Below, one piece after another: positions 1 through 10,571 of a stretch of DNA of 64,000 nt. Below the pieces are notes generated by a model that did no database searches, was not told where the DNA came from, and worked only from the letters and a program-made list of their open reading frames with translations. Origin of the DNA: Ignavibacterium sp. (lineage in GTDB: Bacteria > Bacteroidota > Ignavibacteria > Ignavibacteriales > Ignavibacteriaceae); NCBI GenBank assembly GCA_032027145.1, contig JAVSMP010000001.1, positions 1,144,903 to 1,208,902 of the forward strand. Direction: 5' to 3'. A program made the translations under genes and the position numbers. Each line of letters starts with the position of its first letter. Positions within the stretch are counted from its first letter, which is position 1.

Positions 1-264
1 GGTGCAATCTTCAACAATTCATTCTTACAGCAGATGAAAAATAAACCATCAGATATTCCTGATTCTATAAAAGATATTATCGGAACATTCCATTCACCCA
101 ATTTAGCAGAATCATCTAAAGAGTTTTTGCGCGGGGCTATAAATACATCTATGCAGAATGTTTATCTGGGACTTGTCTTGTTTACATTGCTTGTTATTCT
201 TTGTCTTTATGTGGTTCCTCAAAGAAGTGCAAAAGATAAAACACTTATTGATACTGGCGGATGA
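1..264 (+). CDS. MFS drug-efflux-like transporter, C-terminal fragment
   Basis: The open frame runs in from the window edge, so only the last 87 residues are visible, starting GAIFNNSF. A hydrophobic segment (NVYLGLVLFTLLVILCLYVV) followed by a basic cytoplasmic tail looks like the last membrane helix of a major facilitator transporter. The preceding GAIFNNSFLQQ stretch and the charged loop resemble the end of the 14-helix EmrB/QacA drug/H+ antiporter group. An internal ATG at 34 exists but is probably not the start, because the frame is open upstream. The substrate cannot be told from this fragment. Confidence 0.6.
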   Translation, partial: GAIFNNSFLQQMKNKPSDIPDSIKDIIGTFHSPNLAESSKEFLRGAINTSMQNVYLGLVLFTLLVILCLYVVPQRSAKDKTLIDTGG

Positions 265-456
265 TTTTATTAGTCTTTAACTGAAAGTGCAGTAAGTATT
301 TTCAATAATAAACTTTTCATAGTCTCTTTAGAATTATTGGTAAACATCAATCTAATAACAATTAGTCTTTTCAAAATAAAATAAGCCCGCTTCTTCTTTA
401 ATTGTAGTCTTATAGATTTATCAACTCTTCAGTTTTTCCTAAAAATGAATTCTTGT

Positions 457-972
457 TTACTTCCGGTGTTTTGCTATCAAATCAAAATCAAAACCTGCTC
501 GACTTAAAGCATTCTTAGCCGCTTGCAATGCAAAGTCAGCTTTGTTATGCGGATGTACAGGTACCTCAGTAGTATTTTGTAACTGCTCAAGCAGATTTTG
601 TGTTTCAGCCTCTGTTAACTTTTCACAAACATCATACATACCGCCCGGTTCTTCTTCAAGTAAATCATGTTTTTCCATTATATGCCGGATTACTTTTATG
701 ACATCGTGAGTTGGCGGCACAACCATCAATGCAGTTAAAGCACCATGATCCAAACGAAGCTTTGCCTGCAGAGGTAAAGGGACATTATTATTTGCTTTTT
801 GTGCAGCCGGAAAAAGTATTTTCTCTTCCATTTTTATGTGCTTTAATAATCCTGTCCGGAATTGATGATAAAGCTCAGCATCTACTTCGTTTGGATTTTC
901 AGTTGCCTTATCAAACAATGATTCAATTCTTCTGTGGTCAGTTGTGAAATAGTTATAAAGTGGTTTGTTCAT
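457..972 (-). CDS. Hemerythrin (HHE) domain protein
   Basis: This 171-residue soluble protein has the His/Glu pattern of a hemerythrin-like di-iron four-helix bundle. It has TTDHRRIESLF near the N terminus, HIKMEEKILFP around residue 46, a central LDHGAL and a later EKHDLLEEE. Such domains bind O2 or NO, or take part in iron-sulfur cluster repair (the YtfE/ScdA type). It is transcribed divergently from aconitase across about 230 bp. A link to protecting that [4Fe-4S] enzyme is an inference from position. There is no signal peptide, so it is expected in the cytoplasm. Confidence 0.85.
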   Translation of the reverse strand: MNKPLYNYFTTDHRRIESLFDKATENPNEVDAELYHQFRTGLLKHIKMEEKILFPAAQKANNNVPLPLQAKLRLDHGALTALMVVPPTHDVIKVIRHIMEKHDLLEEEPGGMYDVCEKLTEAETQNLLEQLQNTTEVPVHPHNKADFALQAAKNALSRAGFDFDLIAKHRK

Positions 973-1205
973 CTTTCCTTAAATACATTTAAATAATTTT
1001 TAAATAATCTGCTACTCTTAAGTATATATTATCTGCAACAAAATTCTTTTTTCATTATTAAGAACTTACTGATTGATGCTGAATAATTCTAAGATAGAAA
1101 TATGTTGAAAAATATCTATTTATTTGTAAGTTGCAGAGTTAGATAAATAATCATCGGTTTTAAACTATTCTTTTTAGAAACAAAACACAAAATCAATAAT
1201 TATAT

Positions 1206-3986
1206 ATGAAGTATTCAAAAGCAAAATCGTTAAAAGAGTTTTCAGTTAACGGAACAAAGTATAATTACTGTTCCTTGAAAAATCTTAAAACAGGGGATGT
1301 AAATCATTTACCATTCAGTATTCGAATTCTTTTAGAAAATGTGCTTAGAAATTATGACGGGTTTAGCATAACAGATGAACACGTAGAAACATTGTTAAAA
1401 TGGACCCCAGAAGCGGTTGATAAAGATATTCCTTTTATGCCCGCACGAATTTTAATGCAGGATTTTACAGGAGTGCCGGCTGTTGTTGATATGGCTTCTT
1501 TACGTTCTGAGTTTGTACGACATGGAAAAGATGGACAGAAAATTAATCCAGCCATACCCGTTGATTTAGTGATTGATCATTCAGTCCAGGTGGATTATTA
1601 CGGAACTGATTATGCATACGATAAAAATGTTGAGCTGGAATTTGAAAGAAACAAAGAGCGTTACGAGCTGTTAAAATGGGCACAAAAAGGATTAAACAAT
1701 TTTACTGTTGTTCCTCCGGGAATGGGGATCTGTCATCAGGTAAATTTAGAATATCTTGCTAAAGGTGTTATTGCAAGAGATGGCTGGCTCTTTCCAGATA
1801 CTTTAGTTGGTACCGATTCACATACGCCGATGGTTAATGGTATCGGTGTTATTGCCTGGGGTGTTGGCGGTATAGAAGCAGAAGCTGCAATGCTTGGTCA
1901 GCCGATTTTCTTTACTTGTCCGCAGGTAGTTGGTTTAAAACTTACCGGTGATATTCCAAATGAATGCACCGCTACTGATTTGGTGCTTTCAATTGCAAGA
2001 CTTCTTCGGGATACCGGTGTAGTTGGAAAGTTTGTTGAAGTTTTTGGAGACGGCTTAAAACATCTGACAGTTACTGATCGTGCTACTATTGGTAATATGT
2101 CGCCTGAGTTCGGCTGCACGGTAACTTATTTTCCTATTGATGATAGAACTTTAGAGTATATGCATTCTACCAACCGTTCTGAAGAGCAAATAAAAATTGT
2201 AGAAAAATATTGCAAGGAAAATCTTCTTTGGAGAACCGGAAATGAAGACATCAAATATTCTTCAATAGTTGAGCTGGATTTATCAACATTAGAGCCAACG
2301 GTTTCCGGACCTAAACGACCACAAGATAAAATACTTGTTAAAAATTTAGAGAAAAAATTTAAAGAGATTTTAAAAACTGAGTTCAGCCGCGAATATCAGC
2401 CTAAGAATGAAAGAGCTGAATATGCAATGCTCATTGAAGGCGGTTCAGGTACAGAGTTTACTTTGGGTAAAGTACCAATCAGCGGAGAAACACATTCACA
2501 AGTTATTCTTGACGGCAGCCATCTTCACTCGGTAAGGATAAAAGAATCGAACAGAGAATTTGTTCTTAGCGATGGCAGTATTGTAATTGCAGCGATAACA
2601 AGCTGTACAAATACTTCTAATCCTGCGGTAATGGTTGGAGCGGGGTTGCTTGCAAGAAATGCTATCGAAAAAGGATTGAGAACCAAATCCTGGGTAAAAA
2701 CTTCTTTAGCTCCGGGATCAAAAGTTGTTACCAAATATTTAGAGCGCTCGGGTTTGAATGTTGATCTTGAAGCTTTACGTTTTCATACTGTTGGTTATGG
2801 CTGTACATCTTGTATTGGTAATTCAGGACCGCTTCCACCTGCTATAGCTACAGCAGTTGATAAGGGTGAATTGATTGTTGCTTCTGTTCTATCAGGAAAC
2901 CGTAACTTTGAAGCAAGAGTTCATCCACAGGTAAAAATGAATTTTTTAATGTCTCCAATGCTTGTAGTTGCTTATGCTTTAGCAGGCAGGGTAGATATAG
3001 ATTTAATTAATGATCCAATTGACTTTGATCCAAATGGTCTGCCAGTTTATCTCAAAGATATTTGGCCTTCAAGAGATGAAATTCAAAAGACTATCAGTGA
3101 CTGTATGAAGCAAGATGATTTTCAGGAAGTGTATGATGTTATTTTTAACGGCTCAGCAGATTGGAAAAATCTGAAGGTTAATCTTGATCAGAATTTTGAA
3201 TGGGATCTGAACTCAACTTATATCAGGGAAGCCCCGTTCTTCGAAAATTTAAAAGCCACACCTGACCCCGTTACGGATATTAAAGATGCAAAAGTACTTT
3301 TGTATTTAGGAGATTCTGTTACAACCGATCATATTTCACCTGCCGGATCTTTTAAAGAAACTTCAGCCGCAGGTAATTATTTAATCAGCAAAGGAATTTC
3401 TAAAGGAGATTTTAATTCTTACGGTTCCAGAAGAGGAAATCACGAAGTAATGATGCGTGGTACATTTGCAAATGTAAGAATTAAAAATAAAATTGCCGAT
3501 AAAGAAGGCGGCTTCAGCCGATATCTTCCAACAGGTGAAGTAAAAAATGTTTTTGATACTGCGATGGAATACAAAAAAGATAATACGCCGTTAATTATTC
3601 TTGCCGGTAAAGAATATGGTTCGGGGTCTTCACGTGACTGGGCGGCAAAAGGAACTTTTCTATTGGGGGTAAAAGCAGTTATTGCGGAAAGTTTCGAGCG
3701 TATCCACCGAAGTAATCTTGTAGGAATGGGTGTTGCACCATTAGTGTTCACAGATGGTCAGAATGCTGTATCATTAGGTTTAGATGGTACTGAAACTTTT
3801 AGTATAAATGGTTTAGCTGATAATTTAAAACCACATAAAATTTTAGATGTAAAAGCAATTCATTCTTCGGGAAAGGAAACTAAATTTAAAGTTGAGGCAA
3901 GATTAGATTCAGCAATAGAAATAGAATATTATAAGAATCAGGGTATTTTACAGTATGTGCTAAGAGAGTATTTGAAGAATAATTAA
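1206..3986 (+). CDS. acnA: Aconitate hydratase A
   Basis: At 926 residues this matches the AcnA/IRP-type aconitase family. It interconverts citrate and isocitrate in the TCA cycle in the cytoplasm. The three cysteines that hold the [4Fe-4S] cluster are visible: Cys467 in SCTNTSNP, and Cys533 and Cys536 in YGCTSCIG. The conserved GTDSHT, GSGSSRDWAAKG and RIHRSNLVGMG motifs are intact. The C-terminal swivel domain (about residues 680-926) is complete. The start is ATG with an AT-rich leader and no obvious Shine-Dalgarno sequence. The gene appears to be monocistronic. Confidence 0.97.
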   Translation: MKYSKAKSLKEFSVNGTKYNYCSLKNLKTGDVNHLPFSIRILLENVLRNYDGFSITDEHVETLLKWTPEAVDKDIPFMPARILMQDFTGVPAVVDMASLRSEFVRHGKDGQKINPAIPVDLVIDHSVQVDYYGTDYAYDKNVELEFERNKERYELLKWAQKGLNNFTVVPPGMGICHQVNLEYLAKGVIARDGWLFPDTLVGTDSHTPMVNGIGVIAWGVGGIEAEAAMLGQPIFFTCPQVVGLKLTGDIPNECTATDLVLSIARLLRDTGVVGKFVEVFGDGLKHLTVTDRATIGNMSPEFGCTVTYFPIDDRTLEYMHSTNRSEEQIKIVEKYCKENLLWRTGNEDIKYSSIVELDLSTLEPTVSGPKRPQDKILVKNLEKKFKEILKTEFSREYQPKNERAEYAMLIEGGSGTEFTLGKVPISGETHSQVILDGSHLHSVRIKESNREFVLSDGSIVIAAITSCTNTSNPAVMVGAGLLARNAIEKGLRTKSWVKTSLAPGSKVVTKYLERSGLNVDLEALRFHTVGYGCTSCIGNSGPLPPAIATAVDKGELIVASVLSGNRNFEARVHPQVKMNFLMSPMLVVAYALAGRVDIDLINDPIDFDPNGLPVYLKDIWPSRDEIQKTISDCMKQDDFQEVYDVIFNGSADWKNLKVNLDQNFEWDLNSTYIREAPFFENLKATPDPVTDIKDAKVLLYLGDSVTTDHISPAGSFKETSAAGNYLISKGISKGDFNSYGSRRGNHEVMMRGTFANVRIKNKIADKEGGFSRYLPTGEVKNVFDTAMEYKKDNTPLIILAGKEYGSGSSRDWAAKGTFLLGVKAVIAESFERIHRSNLVGMGVAPLVFTDGQNAVSLGLDGTETFSINGLADNLKPHKILDVKAIHSSGKETKFKVEARLDSAIEIEYYKNQGILQYVLREYLKNN

Positions 3987-3994
3987 TTCTTATC

Positions 3995-4050
3995 GCCGCG
4001 GGTTCACGAATAGTAAAACAGTTAGTGCATTCGCGGCTGTATTTTGTCTT
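3995..4050 (+). terminator. Possible acnA terminator hairpin
   Basis: GCCGCG at 3995-4000 can pair with CGCGGC at 4032-4037, helped by GAAT/ATTC inside, and is followed by the T-rich run TGTATTTTGTCTTTT. It lies between the convergent aconitase and pyrophosphatase genes. The long, imperfect loop makes this only a moderate candidate. Confidence 0.35.
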
Positions 4051-4115
4051 TTAAATTTTATTTGTTACTGATTTGTGAACAGATAAAACTATTTATGCGA
4101 TCTCGGTTCCTATAG

Positions 4116-4670
4116 TTATTTAATCAGATTGTTTTTTTCTTTCGTATATAGTTCTACAGCTTCATTAACAATTCTATATGCTTCTTCTTTGCCGATAAAC
4201 TGTTCTACAACAACCTGCTTGTGTTCAAGTTTTTTATAGTCCTCAAAAAATCTTCTTAACTCAATAACTGTATGCGGAGGTAATTCTGAAATATCATTTA
4301 TATAATTAACCGCCATGTCATTATTTGCAACAGCTATTATTTTATCATCCTGCTCGTTATCATCAAGCATATGCATTACACCGATAACCTTTGACTCGAT
4401 AATGCATAAAGGGTCAACATCAATTGAGCATATTACCAGAATATCTAAAGGATCTTTATCATCACAATAAGTTTGAGGAATGAAACCATAATTTGCAGGA
4501 TAATGTACAGACGAATAAAGGACTCTGTCCAATCTTAATAAACCGCTTTCTTTATCCAATTCATATTTTCCCTTTGAGCCTTTTGGAATTTCAATTATTC
4601 CGTTTACTGTTTTTGGCACATCTTTGCCGGGACTAACATTATGCCATGGATTAAATGATTGTAGATTCAT
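4116..4670 (-). CDS. ppa: Inorganic pyrophosphatase (family I)
   Basis: This 184-residue cytoplasmic enzyme hydrolyses PPi to two phosphates, pulling biosynthetic reactions forward. Family I motifs are present: YELDKESG near residue 37, the active-site [11 protein letters not shown] around residue 90, and [14 protein letters not shown], which supplies further metal-binding aspartates. The length is typical of bacterial hexameric soluble PPases. It lies 13 bp after the antiporter-like gene on the same strand, so the two are probably co-transcribed. Confidence 0.95.
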   Translation of the reverse strand: MNLQSFNPWHNVSPGKDVPKTVNGIIEIPKGSKGKYELDKESGLLRLDRVLYSSVHYPANYGFIPQTYCDDKDPLDILVICSIDVDPLCIIESKVIGVMHMLDDNEQDDKIIAVANNDMAVNYINDISELPPHTVIELRRFFEDYKKLEHKQVVVEQFIGKEEAYRIVNEAVELYTKEKNNLIK

Positions 4671-4683
4671 ATTCGGTACTTAG

Positions 4684-5985
4684 TTATATAAACAGCAATT
4701 GAACTATAATGAATATCGGTAATAAGATAATAATAGAAAACTTAAACATATAACTGAAAAAATCAGGCATGTTAATATTGTTTTCTTCTGCAACAGCCTT
4801 TACCATAAAATTAGGTCCATTCCCTATGTATGTCATAGCACCAAAAAATACAGAGGCTGTCGAAATTCCTTTTAACAGAATTTCAGGAATTCCTGCAACC
4901 AAAGTTCCTTCTGTTATTCCGAGTCCTAATGCAAGCGAATGAAATGTAACAGCAGTTGGTGTATTATCCAGAAAGCTGCTTAATAGTCCGGTATAATAAT
5001 AAAACTGTTCAACTGATTGGATTCCAAGATGTTTTGCATTTATTTCAAGATAGAGCAGCGCCGGAACCATCGTTATAAAAATACCGAGGAATAAATAAGC
5101 TACCTCTTCTATCGGATGCCAGGTAAAATTATTTGAAGTCCTTAGAAGTTTTGGTGTAAATAATAATGACAGATAAGCCATTAATAGAATAAATGCCTCA
5201 CGAACGAATTTGAAATAAGGATTAATGTTTATGAATGAAAGATATTGCTCATTGATGAAAGCAACTGCAAGAACAACTCCGGCTAAAAAAATAAAATTTC
5301 TTTTACCTTCAATTTTTATCGGGCGGATATCTGTTTTATCGCTGACAATAGCTGAATGTGGCTCTTTCTTATAGTAATGAGAATCAACAAAAAAGTAAAT
5401 AATAAGCAATAGTAAATTTGTAATGAACCATTCAGGTACCAAATGAAAAAACCATGTAAACGGTGCTCCTCTTAAGTACATCATAAACAGCGGCGGATCA
5501 CCAAGCGGAGTTAATAAGCCGCCACAGTTGGCAACAATACCGATAAAGAATAAAATTGTGTGAATCTTGTATTTTCTTTCTTTATTTGTCTGGATGACCG
5601 GACGAATCAATAGCATCGCAGCACCTGTTGTTCCCATAAATGAAGCAAGCACAGCACCTATTCCTAAAAACAAAGTATTAATTTTTGGTTTAGCTTCAAT
5701 ATCACCGGTTAAAAGTATTCCGCCGGTTATAGTAAATAAAGCACCAAGTAAAATTAAAAACGGAACATAATCGAAAATTATTGCATGTTCTAGTTCGTGT
5801 GTAAATCCATTTAGCAGTAAATAGATTAAAACAGGAATGCTTAAAATAATAGCGACCAAAAGTTTGTTACGGTTTTTTTCCCAAAAGTGATTCCAGAACA
5901 AAGGGAAAAGGGCAATTGATAAAAGCATTAAAACGAACGGTAAAATACTTAACAATGGTATTTCGACATTTGATGTGTGTTCCAT
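4684..5985 (-). CDS. Sodium:proton antiporter / CitMHS-like membrane transporter
   Basis: This is a 433-residue integral membrane protein with about 11 to 12 hydrophobic segments spread along its whole length. The motifs GGLLTPLGDPPLFMMYL around residue 155 and SSFLDNTPTAVTFHSLALG around residue 340 are characteristic of the ion transporter superfamily that includes NhaD/NhaP2-like and arsenite/citrate permeases. In this subfamily the two repeated loops contain the ion-binding Asp and Thr residues. The most likely role is Na+/H+ exchange at the inner membrane. The ppa gene follows it in the same operon. Substrate specificity is not proven by the sequence. Confidence 0.8.
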   Translation of the reverse strand: MEHTSNVEIPLLSILPFVLMLLSIALFPLFWNHFWEKNRNKLLVAIILSIPVLIYLLLNGFTHELEHAIIFDYVPFLILLGALFTITGGILLTGDIEAKPKINTLFLGIGAVLASFMGTTGAAMLLIRPVIQTNKERKYKIHTILFFIGIVANCGGLLTPLGDPPLFMMYLRGAPFTWFFHLVPEWFITNLLLLIIYFFVDSHYYKKEPHSAIVSDKTDIRPIKIEGKRNFIFLAGVVLAVAFINEQYLSFININPYFKFVREAFILLMAYLSLLFTPKLLRTSNNFTWHPIEEVAYLFLGIFITMVPALLYLEINAKHLGIQSVEQFYYYTGLLSSFLDNTPTAVTFHSLALGLGITEGTLVAGIPEILLKGISTASVFFGAMTYIGNGPNFMVKAVAEENNINMPDFFSYMFKFSIIILLPIFIIVQLLFI

Positions 5986-6178
5986 AATAATCTTTCGAGA
6001 GTATAAATGATTTAAAATTCAGGCGGTAACTTAAAAAAATAATTATTAAAAATTATTCCAGCTTATCACAAATCCTATTATTCTTTATAAAATTTTACTT
6101 GCTTTGATAAGCCTGTTCAAATCAGTATTTTAAGCCTCAAAATTTCACAAAAAACAAAAATTGTTTAGAAAAAAAGTT

Positions 6179-7864
6179 ATGAGATTAAGTAAATATTTTG
6201 TTCCAACACTTAAAGAAGTTCCTAATGATGCTTTAGTAGCAAGTCATATTTTAATGTTAAGATCAGGAATGGTCAGGATGCTTTCTGCAGGAATCTATTC
6301 TTTTCTTCCACTTGGATATCGTGTAATCAGAAAAATATCCGAAATTATCCGCGAAGAAATGGATGCAATTGGCGGACAGGAATTTCATCTGCCCGCACTT
6401 AATCCAAAAGAAGTTTGGGAAGAGACGAATCGTGTTGCTGCTTTTGGTGATACTTTATTTCAGGTAAAAAATCGTGAATATGTTTTAGCTCCAACCCATG
6501 AAGAGATTATGACTTTTCATGCACGCAATGTTGTTAAATCTTACAAAGATATGCCGCAGATCTGGTATCAGATACAGACTAAATTCAGAAATGAACCGAG
6601 ACCAAGAAGCGGTGTTATCCGGGGGCGGCAATTTCTGATGAAAGATGCCTATAGTTTTGATACGAGCTGGGAAGGTTTGGATAAGTCCTATGATCTGCAC
6701 GATAAAGCTTACAGAAAAATATTTGATCGCTGCGGATTAAAGTATTTTGTTGTTGGCGCATCAAGCGGTGCTATGGGTGGTACCGGCTCCGAAGAATTTA
6801 TGGTTAAATCCCCGGCAGGTGAAGATACGGTTGCTTACTGCAAATCCTGTGGTTATGCAGCAAATGTGGAAGTTGCCAGCTCAAGAGTTGATGGAGTTGA
6901 AAGAGATAGTGAAAGTAAAAGTGTTTTTGAAATTTCTACACCAAATGTTAAAAGTATTGATGAGCTTTGTGAATTCTTAAAGATTGATGAAACACAATGC
7001 GCAAAATCAAGAATATATATCCACAACGAAAAACCAATTTTGGTTTTAATGCTCGGTAATGATGAAGTAAACGAAACTAAATTAGAGAAAGAGCTTGGTG
7101 GTGCTGTACGCCCGGCTCATCCTGATGAACTAAAAGAAATTTCAGGAGCTGATGCAGGTTCAATTGGTCCTGTTGGTTTTAATGGAAGAATAATAGCTGA
7201 TAATCGTTTGAAGAATGCAAACAATATGTTCAGCGGCGCTAATAAAAATGATTTTCATATTGGCGGAATAGATTTTATTCGAGACATACAAAATGTTGAA
7301 TACGCAGATTTAAGAATAGTAAAGTCAGGTGAAGGATGCCCCGATTGCGAAAGGCTGCTTGAAGTTTTTCCAGCGATTGAACTTGGGCATATATTTAAAC
7401 TCGGTACTAAATACTCAGACTCAATGAAAGCTCTTTTTACAGATGAAAAAGGCGAAGAGCATCCGATAATTATGGGAAGCTACGGAATAGGCGTTGAGCG
7501 TGTTATGGCTTGTTCTATTGAACAGAATCACGATGCAAATGGAATTATCTGGGATAAAGCTATCGCACCGTTTCTTGTTCATTTAATTGGATTGAACTTA
7601 AAGAAGCAGGATATAGTTGATACCTGTGAAAAAATTTATAATGATCTTAATCAAGAAAGAATAGATGTTTTATTTGATGATCGCGATGTAACAGCTGGAT
7701 TCAAATTTAATGATGCAGATCTGCTTGGTATGCCCATTCAGATAGTAGTAGGTGAAAAAAAGCTTAAGGAAAACAAATGTGAAATAAAGATAAGAAAAAC
7801 GGGTGAGAGATTTGATATAGTGTTAAATGAGCTGCAAAATAAAATTAAAGAATTATTACAGTAA
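6179..7864 (+). CDS. proS: Prolyl-tRNA synthetase (bacterial type with editing domain)
   Basis: ProS charges tRNA-Pro with proline. The 561-residue protein shows class II motif 2 (FRNEPRPRSGVIRGRQF) and motif 3 (MGSYGIGVERVMAC). Between them sits the INS editing insertion (about residues 220-400), with GASSGAMGGTGSEEF at its beginning. A C-terminal anticodon-binding domain (VLFDDRDVTAGFKFNDADL) follows. The ATG at 6179 gives MRLSKYFVP, which matches the normal ProS N terminus. An in-frame TTG at 6161 would add six residues and is less likely. The gene is divergent from the antiporter. Confidence 0.96.
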   Translation: MRLSKYFVPTLKEVPNDALVASHILMLRSGMVRMLSAGIYSFLPLGYRVIRKISEIIREEMDAIGGQEFHLPALNPKEVWEETNRVAAFGDTLFQVKNREYVLAPTHEEIMTFHARNVVKSYKDMPQIWYQIQTKFRNEPRPRSGVIRGRQFLMKDAYSFDTSWEGLDKSYDLHDKAYRKIFDRCGLKYFVVGASSGAMGGTGSEEFMVKSPAGEDTVAYCKSCGYAANVEVASSRVDGVERDSESKSVFEISTPNVKSIDELCEFLKIDETQCAKSRIYIHNEKPILVLMLGNDEVNETKLEKELGGAVRPAHPDELKEISGADAGSIGPVGFNGRIIADNRLKNANNMFSGANKNDFHIGGIDFIRDIQNVEYADLRIVKSGEGCPDCERLLEVFPAIELGHIFKLGTKYSDSMKALFTDEKGEEHPIIMGSYGIGVERVMACSIEQNHDANGIIWDKAIAPFLVHLIGLNLKKQDIVDTCEKIYNDLNQERIDVLFDDRDVTAGFKFNDADLLGMPIQIVVGEKKLKENKCEIKIRKTGERFDIVLNELQNKIKELLQ

Positions 7865-7998
7865 CAGTATTCATTGATCATATAAATTGTAAAACTCTGG
7901 CGGGTTATACTATAGCTTGTAAATTATAGCTGAGTAAAAAAGAAATCGTAAGAATTCAAATAGATAGAAAAAAATTTTTTAATATTAACTTAAGAAAT

Positions 7999-10556
7999 TT
8001 GAAAACTCCGGTACCTGAAAAATTTTGGCTGCCAATAATTTCCCTCCTTATAATCTTTGGAGTATCTTTCGGATATTCTCAAACAAACGATCTGGCGGGA
8101 ATTAAATTCAATTCCAAAAATGTATCCAAACATCAGAAAACATCAATTTTTCTGAATGAAGGAAAGCCATTAGAATTAAGTAATTCTTTTTACATCTCTT
8201 TCGATATTTCTTTTTGGGACTTTAAGAGATTTGGACCAATACTCAGAATTGAAGACGAAAAAGGAAATGAAATACGGGTAGTCTATGTACCATTTAAAAA
8301 CAAAGATACCTCGTACATACAAATTACAGAACCATTTAATAAAACATCTTTAGAGATTAAAATCCCCCGAAATGAACTGACAAGAAACAGATGGTTTAAT
8401 TTTAAATTGGAAATTGATCGAAAAGATAAAATTTTAAGAGCATACTGGAGTAATAATTCCATAGATAAAATTAATTATCCGATAAAAAATCAAGATCAAT
8501 TTAAATTTGTTTTTGGCATAAAGGATTTAAAAGACTTTAGTGATTATGATGTGCCGGCTATAGCTGTAAAAAATATTATAATTAGTGAAAATGATAAGAT
8601 AAAATATCAGTGGGAATTAAACCCTTTTAAGGAAAATCCTTTATACGATAGATTTGAAAATATTAAAGTGACAGTCGTTAATCCTGTTTGGATTTATCAG
8701 GATCATCAGAAGTGGAAACACATTACTGATTTTTTTATATCTGACTCACTGCTTAATTGTTTAGGCGTTGCATTTGATTCAGTTAATTCACGTCTTTTTA
8801 TTGATCGTAAAAGCGATTTGCTGATTTATAACCTCATATCGGGTAAAGATTCTGTTATCAAATATGATTCGATAAGTCCGGGTTATTGGAATGAATTGTT
8901 TTATGATGACAGCAATCAGGTCCTTTACTCATTTATGAATGGAATGGGTCAGGTTTCTGTTTTCGATTTAAGAGAAAAGAAGTGGACGGTAATTGATTAT
9001 TCAAGAAACTATAGCGGACATTATTTTGGCAGTGCAAAATTTATCTATCCCAAAGGAGGTAATCTCTATTTACTTGGTGGTTACGGATGGTATTCTGTAA
9101 AAAATGATTTATTCAAATACAACTTTTATCTAAAAAAATGGGAAAAGATTAACCTGAAAAAGAATGAAATGAACCCGCGTACATGGTTTGCATTTGGTAA
9201 GGGTTTTAATGAAGGGGAATATTTAATTTATGGCGGACTTGGAAACAAGTCGGGAAAGCAGGAAGATGGATTTAATAATTTAAATGATTTTTTTCTGCTT
9301 AATCTTAATGACTTAACTTTAAAGAAATTAAAATATCCCGAAGGACAAAAAATAAATTATGTTGTTTTGGCAAATTATCTTTACTTGAATAAAAAGATTC
9401 CACAGTTTATTTCTTATCAAAAACTGATGAAGATGATTATTTTAATATTTATTTAAATAAAATGAATCTCAATACAGGAGCCATATCCAGGATCAAAGAT
9501 AACTTTTGGAGCTCTCGAACCGACAAATGGGTGTATCATTATCTGCATTACAATAAATCAACTAACGAATTTATATCTGTAATATTTGATTCTGCAAAAG
9601 TTGAACTGTATTCAATCAGCTATCCGCCAATCTCTGAAACTGCTGAACTATACACTGAAAATAATGATTCGGGGGAAAATAATTTTCTCGTGTTCCTTAT
9701 TCCAATATTCATTTTAATTGCCGGCACAACAATTTTTGTTTTTCTGAAAAAAGGAAAATTAAATACTGGCGTTTCAGAAGCCGCTAATAGAGAAGTAAGC
9801 TATAATTTTATTGTCAGACGGAATAAAAATTCAGTTAATCTTTTTGGTGGATTATGGATTTATGATAAAGATGGAAGTGAAATTTTCCAATCACTTTCTC
9901 CTAAGCTTAAGGAAATATTCTTATTGATATTATTAAGAAGTTTAGGCAATCATCATAGCGGAATTACATCTGAAGAACTTTCTTCGATCATCTGGCCCGA
10001 TTCTTCTCCCGAAAGTGTTAAATCAAACAGAGGGGTGGCAATTAACAGGCTTAGAAAAGCATTGTCATCAGTTGAAGGTATAGACCTGGAATTTTCTGAG
10101 AAGCTATGGATTATTAGATTCAGTAATGGTGCAGGCTGTGATTATTTAGATTATTTAAAATTAAAAACCAATAAACAAAATATTAATGAATTCAAGGATG
10201 AATCTTTTCAAACAATATCAAATATTTTCGGCGGCGGTGAATTTTTAAAAGGAATCAGTTACGACTGGCTGGATTCCATAAAATTTGCAATCAATAATGA
10301 AGCAATAACATTTCTTAAACAATATTTTGATGACAATGAAATATTTCAGGATTTTGATAATCGTATTAAACTATGTGATATAATATTATTATTTGATTCA
10401 GTAGAGCAGGAAGCTATCAAATTGAAGATAAAAACTTTATCCGATATCGGAAGACATCACATTGCTAAAAATTCCTTCAACTTATTTGTTGCCGAATATA
10501 AAAGATTGTATGATGAACAATTTCCTCTTTCTTTTGAAGAACTAATCAAATCTTAA
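7999..10556 (+). pseudogene. Membrane-anchored kelch/SARP-like transcription regulator, interrupted by a frameshift
   Basis: Two adjacent frames (7999-9456 and 9462-10556) read as one protein of about 850 residues. The first part has a TTG start, a signal peptide (LPIISLLIIFGVSFGYSQ), a jelly-roll LamG-like region (about 30-205) and kelch-type beta-propeller repeats. The second frame continues the propeller as KKDSTVYFLSKTDEDDYF, then has a membrane helix (NNFLVFLIPIFILIAGTTIF). A winged helix-turn-helix (SSIIWPDSSPESVKSNRGVA) and a BTAD-like helical region follow, as in SARP/AfsR regulators. The frames join exactly at an A5 run (9391-9395), and one extra A would restore the gene. It may be a pseudogene, a recent mutation or an assembly error. 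Expression as two polypeptides is less likely, because the second would lack a signal sequence. Confidence 0.75.
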
Positions 10557-10571
10557 AAAATATTTTTAAAT

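Noticed and set aside
9389-9396. Programmed -1 frameshift at the A5 run in the SARP-like gene
   Set aside because: The slippery heptamer would be T-AAA-AAG. Re-pairing the first lysine codon would need UAA, which does not match, so it is not a canonical X-XXY-YYZ site. A one-base loss is simpler.
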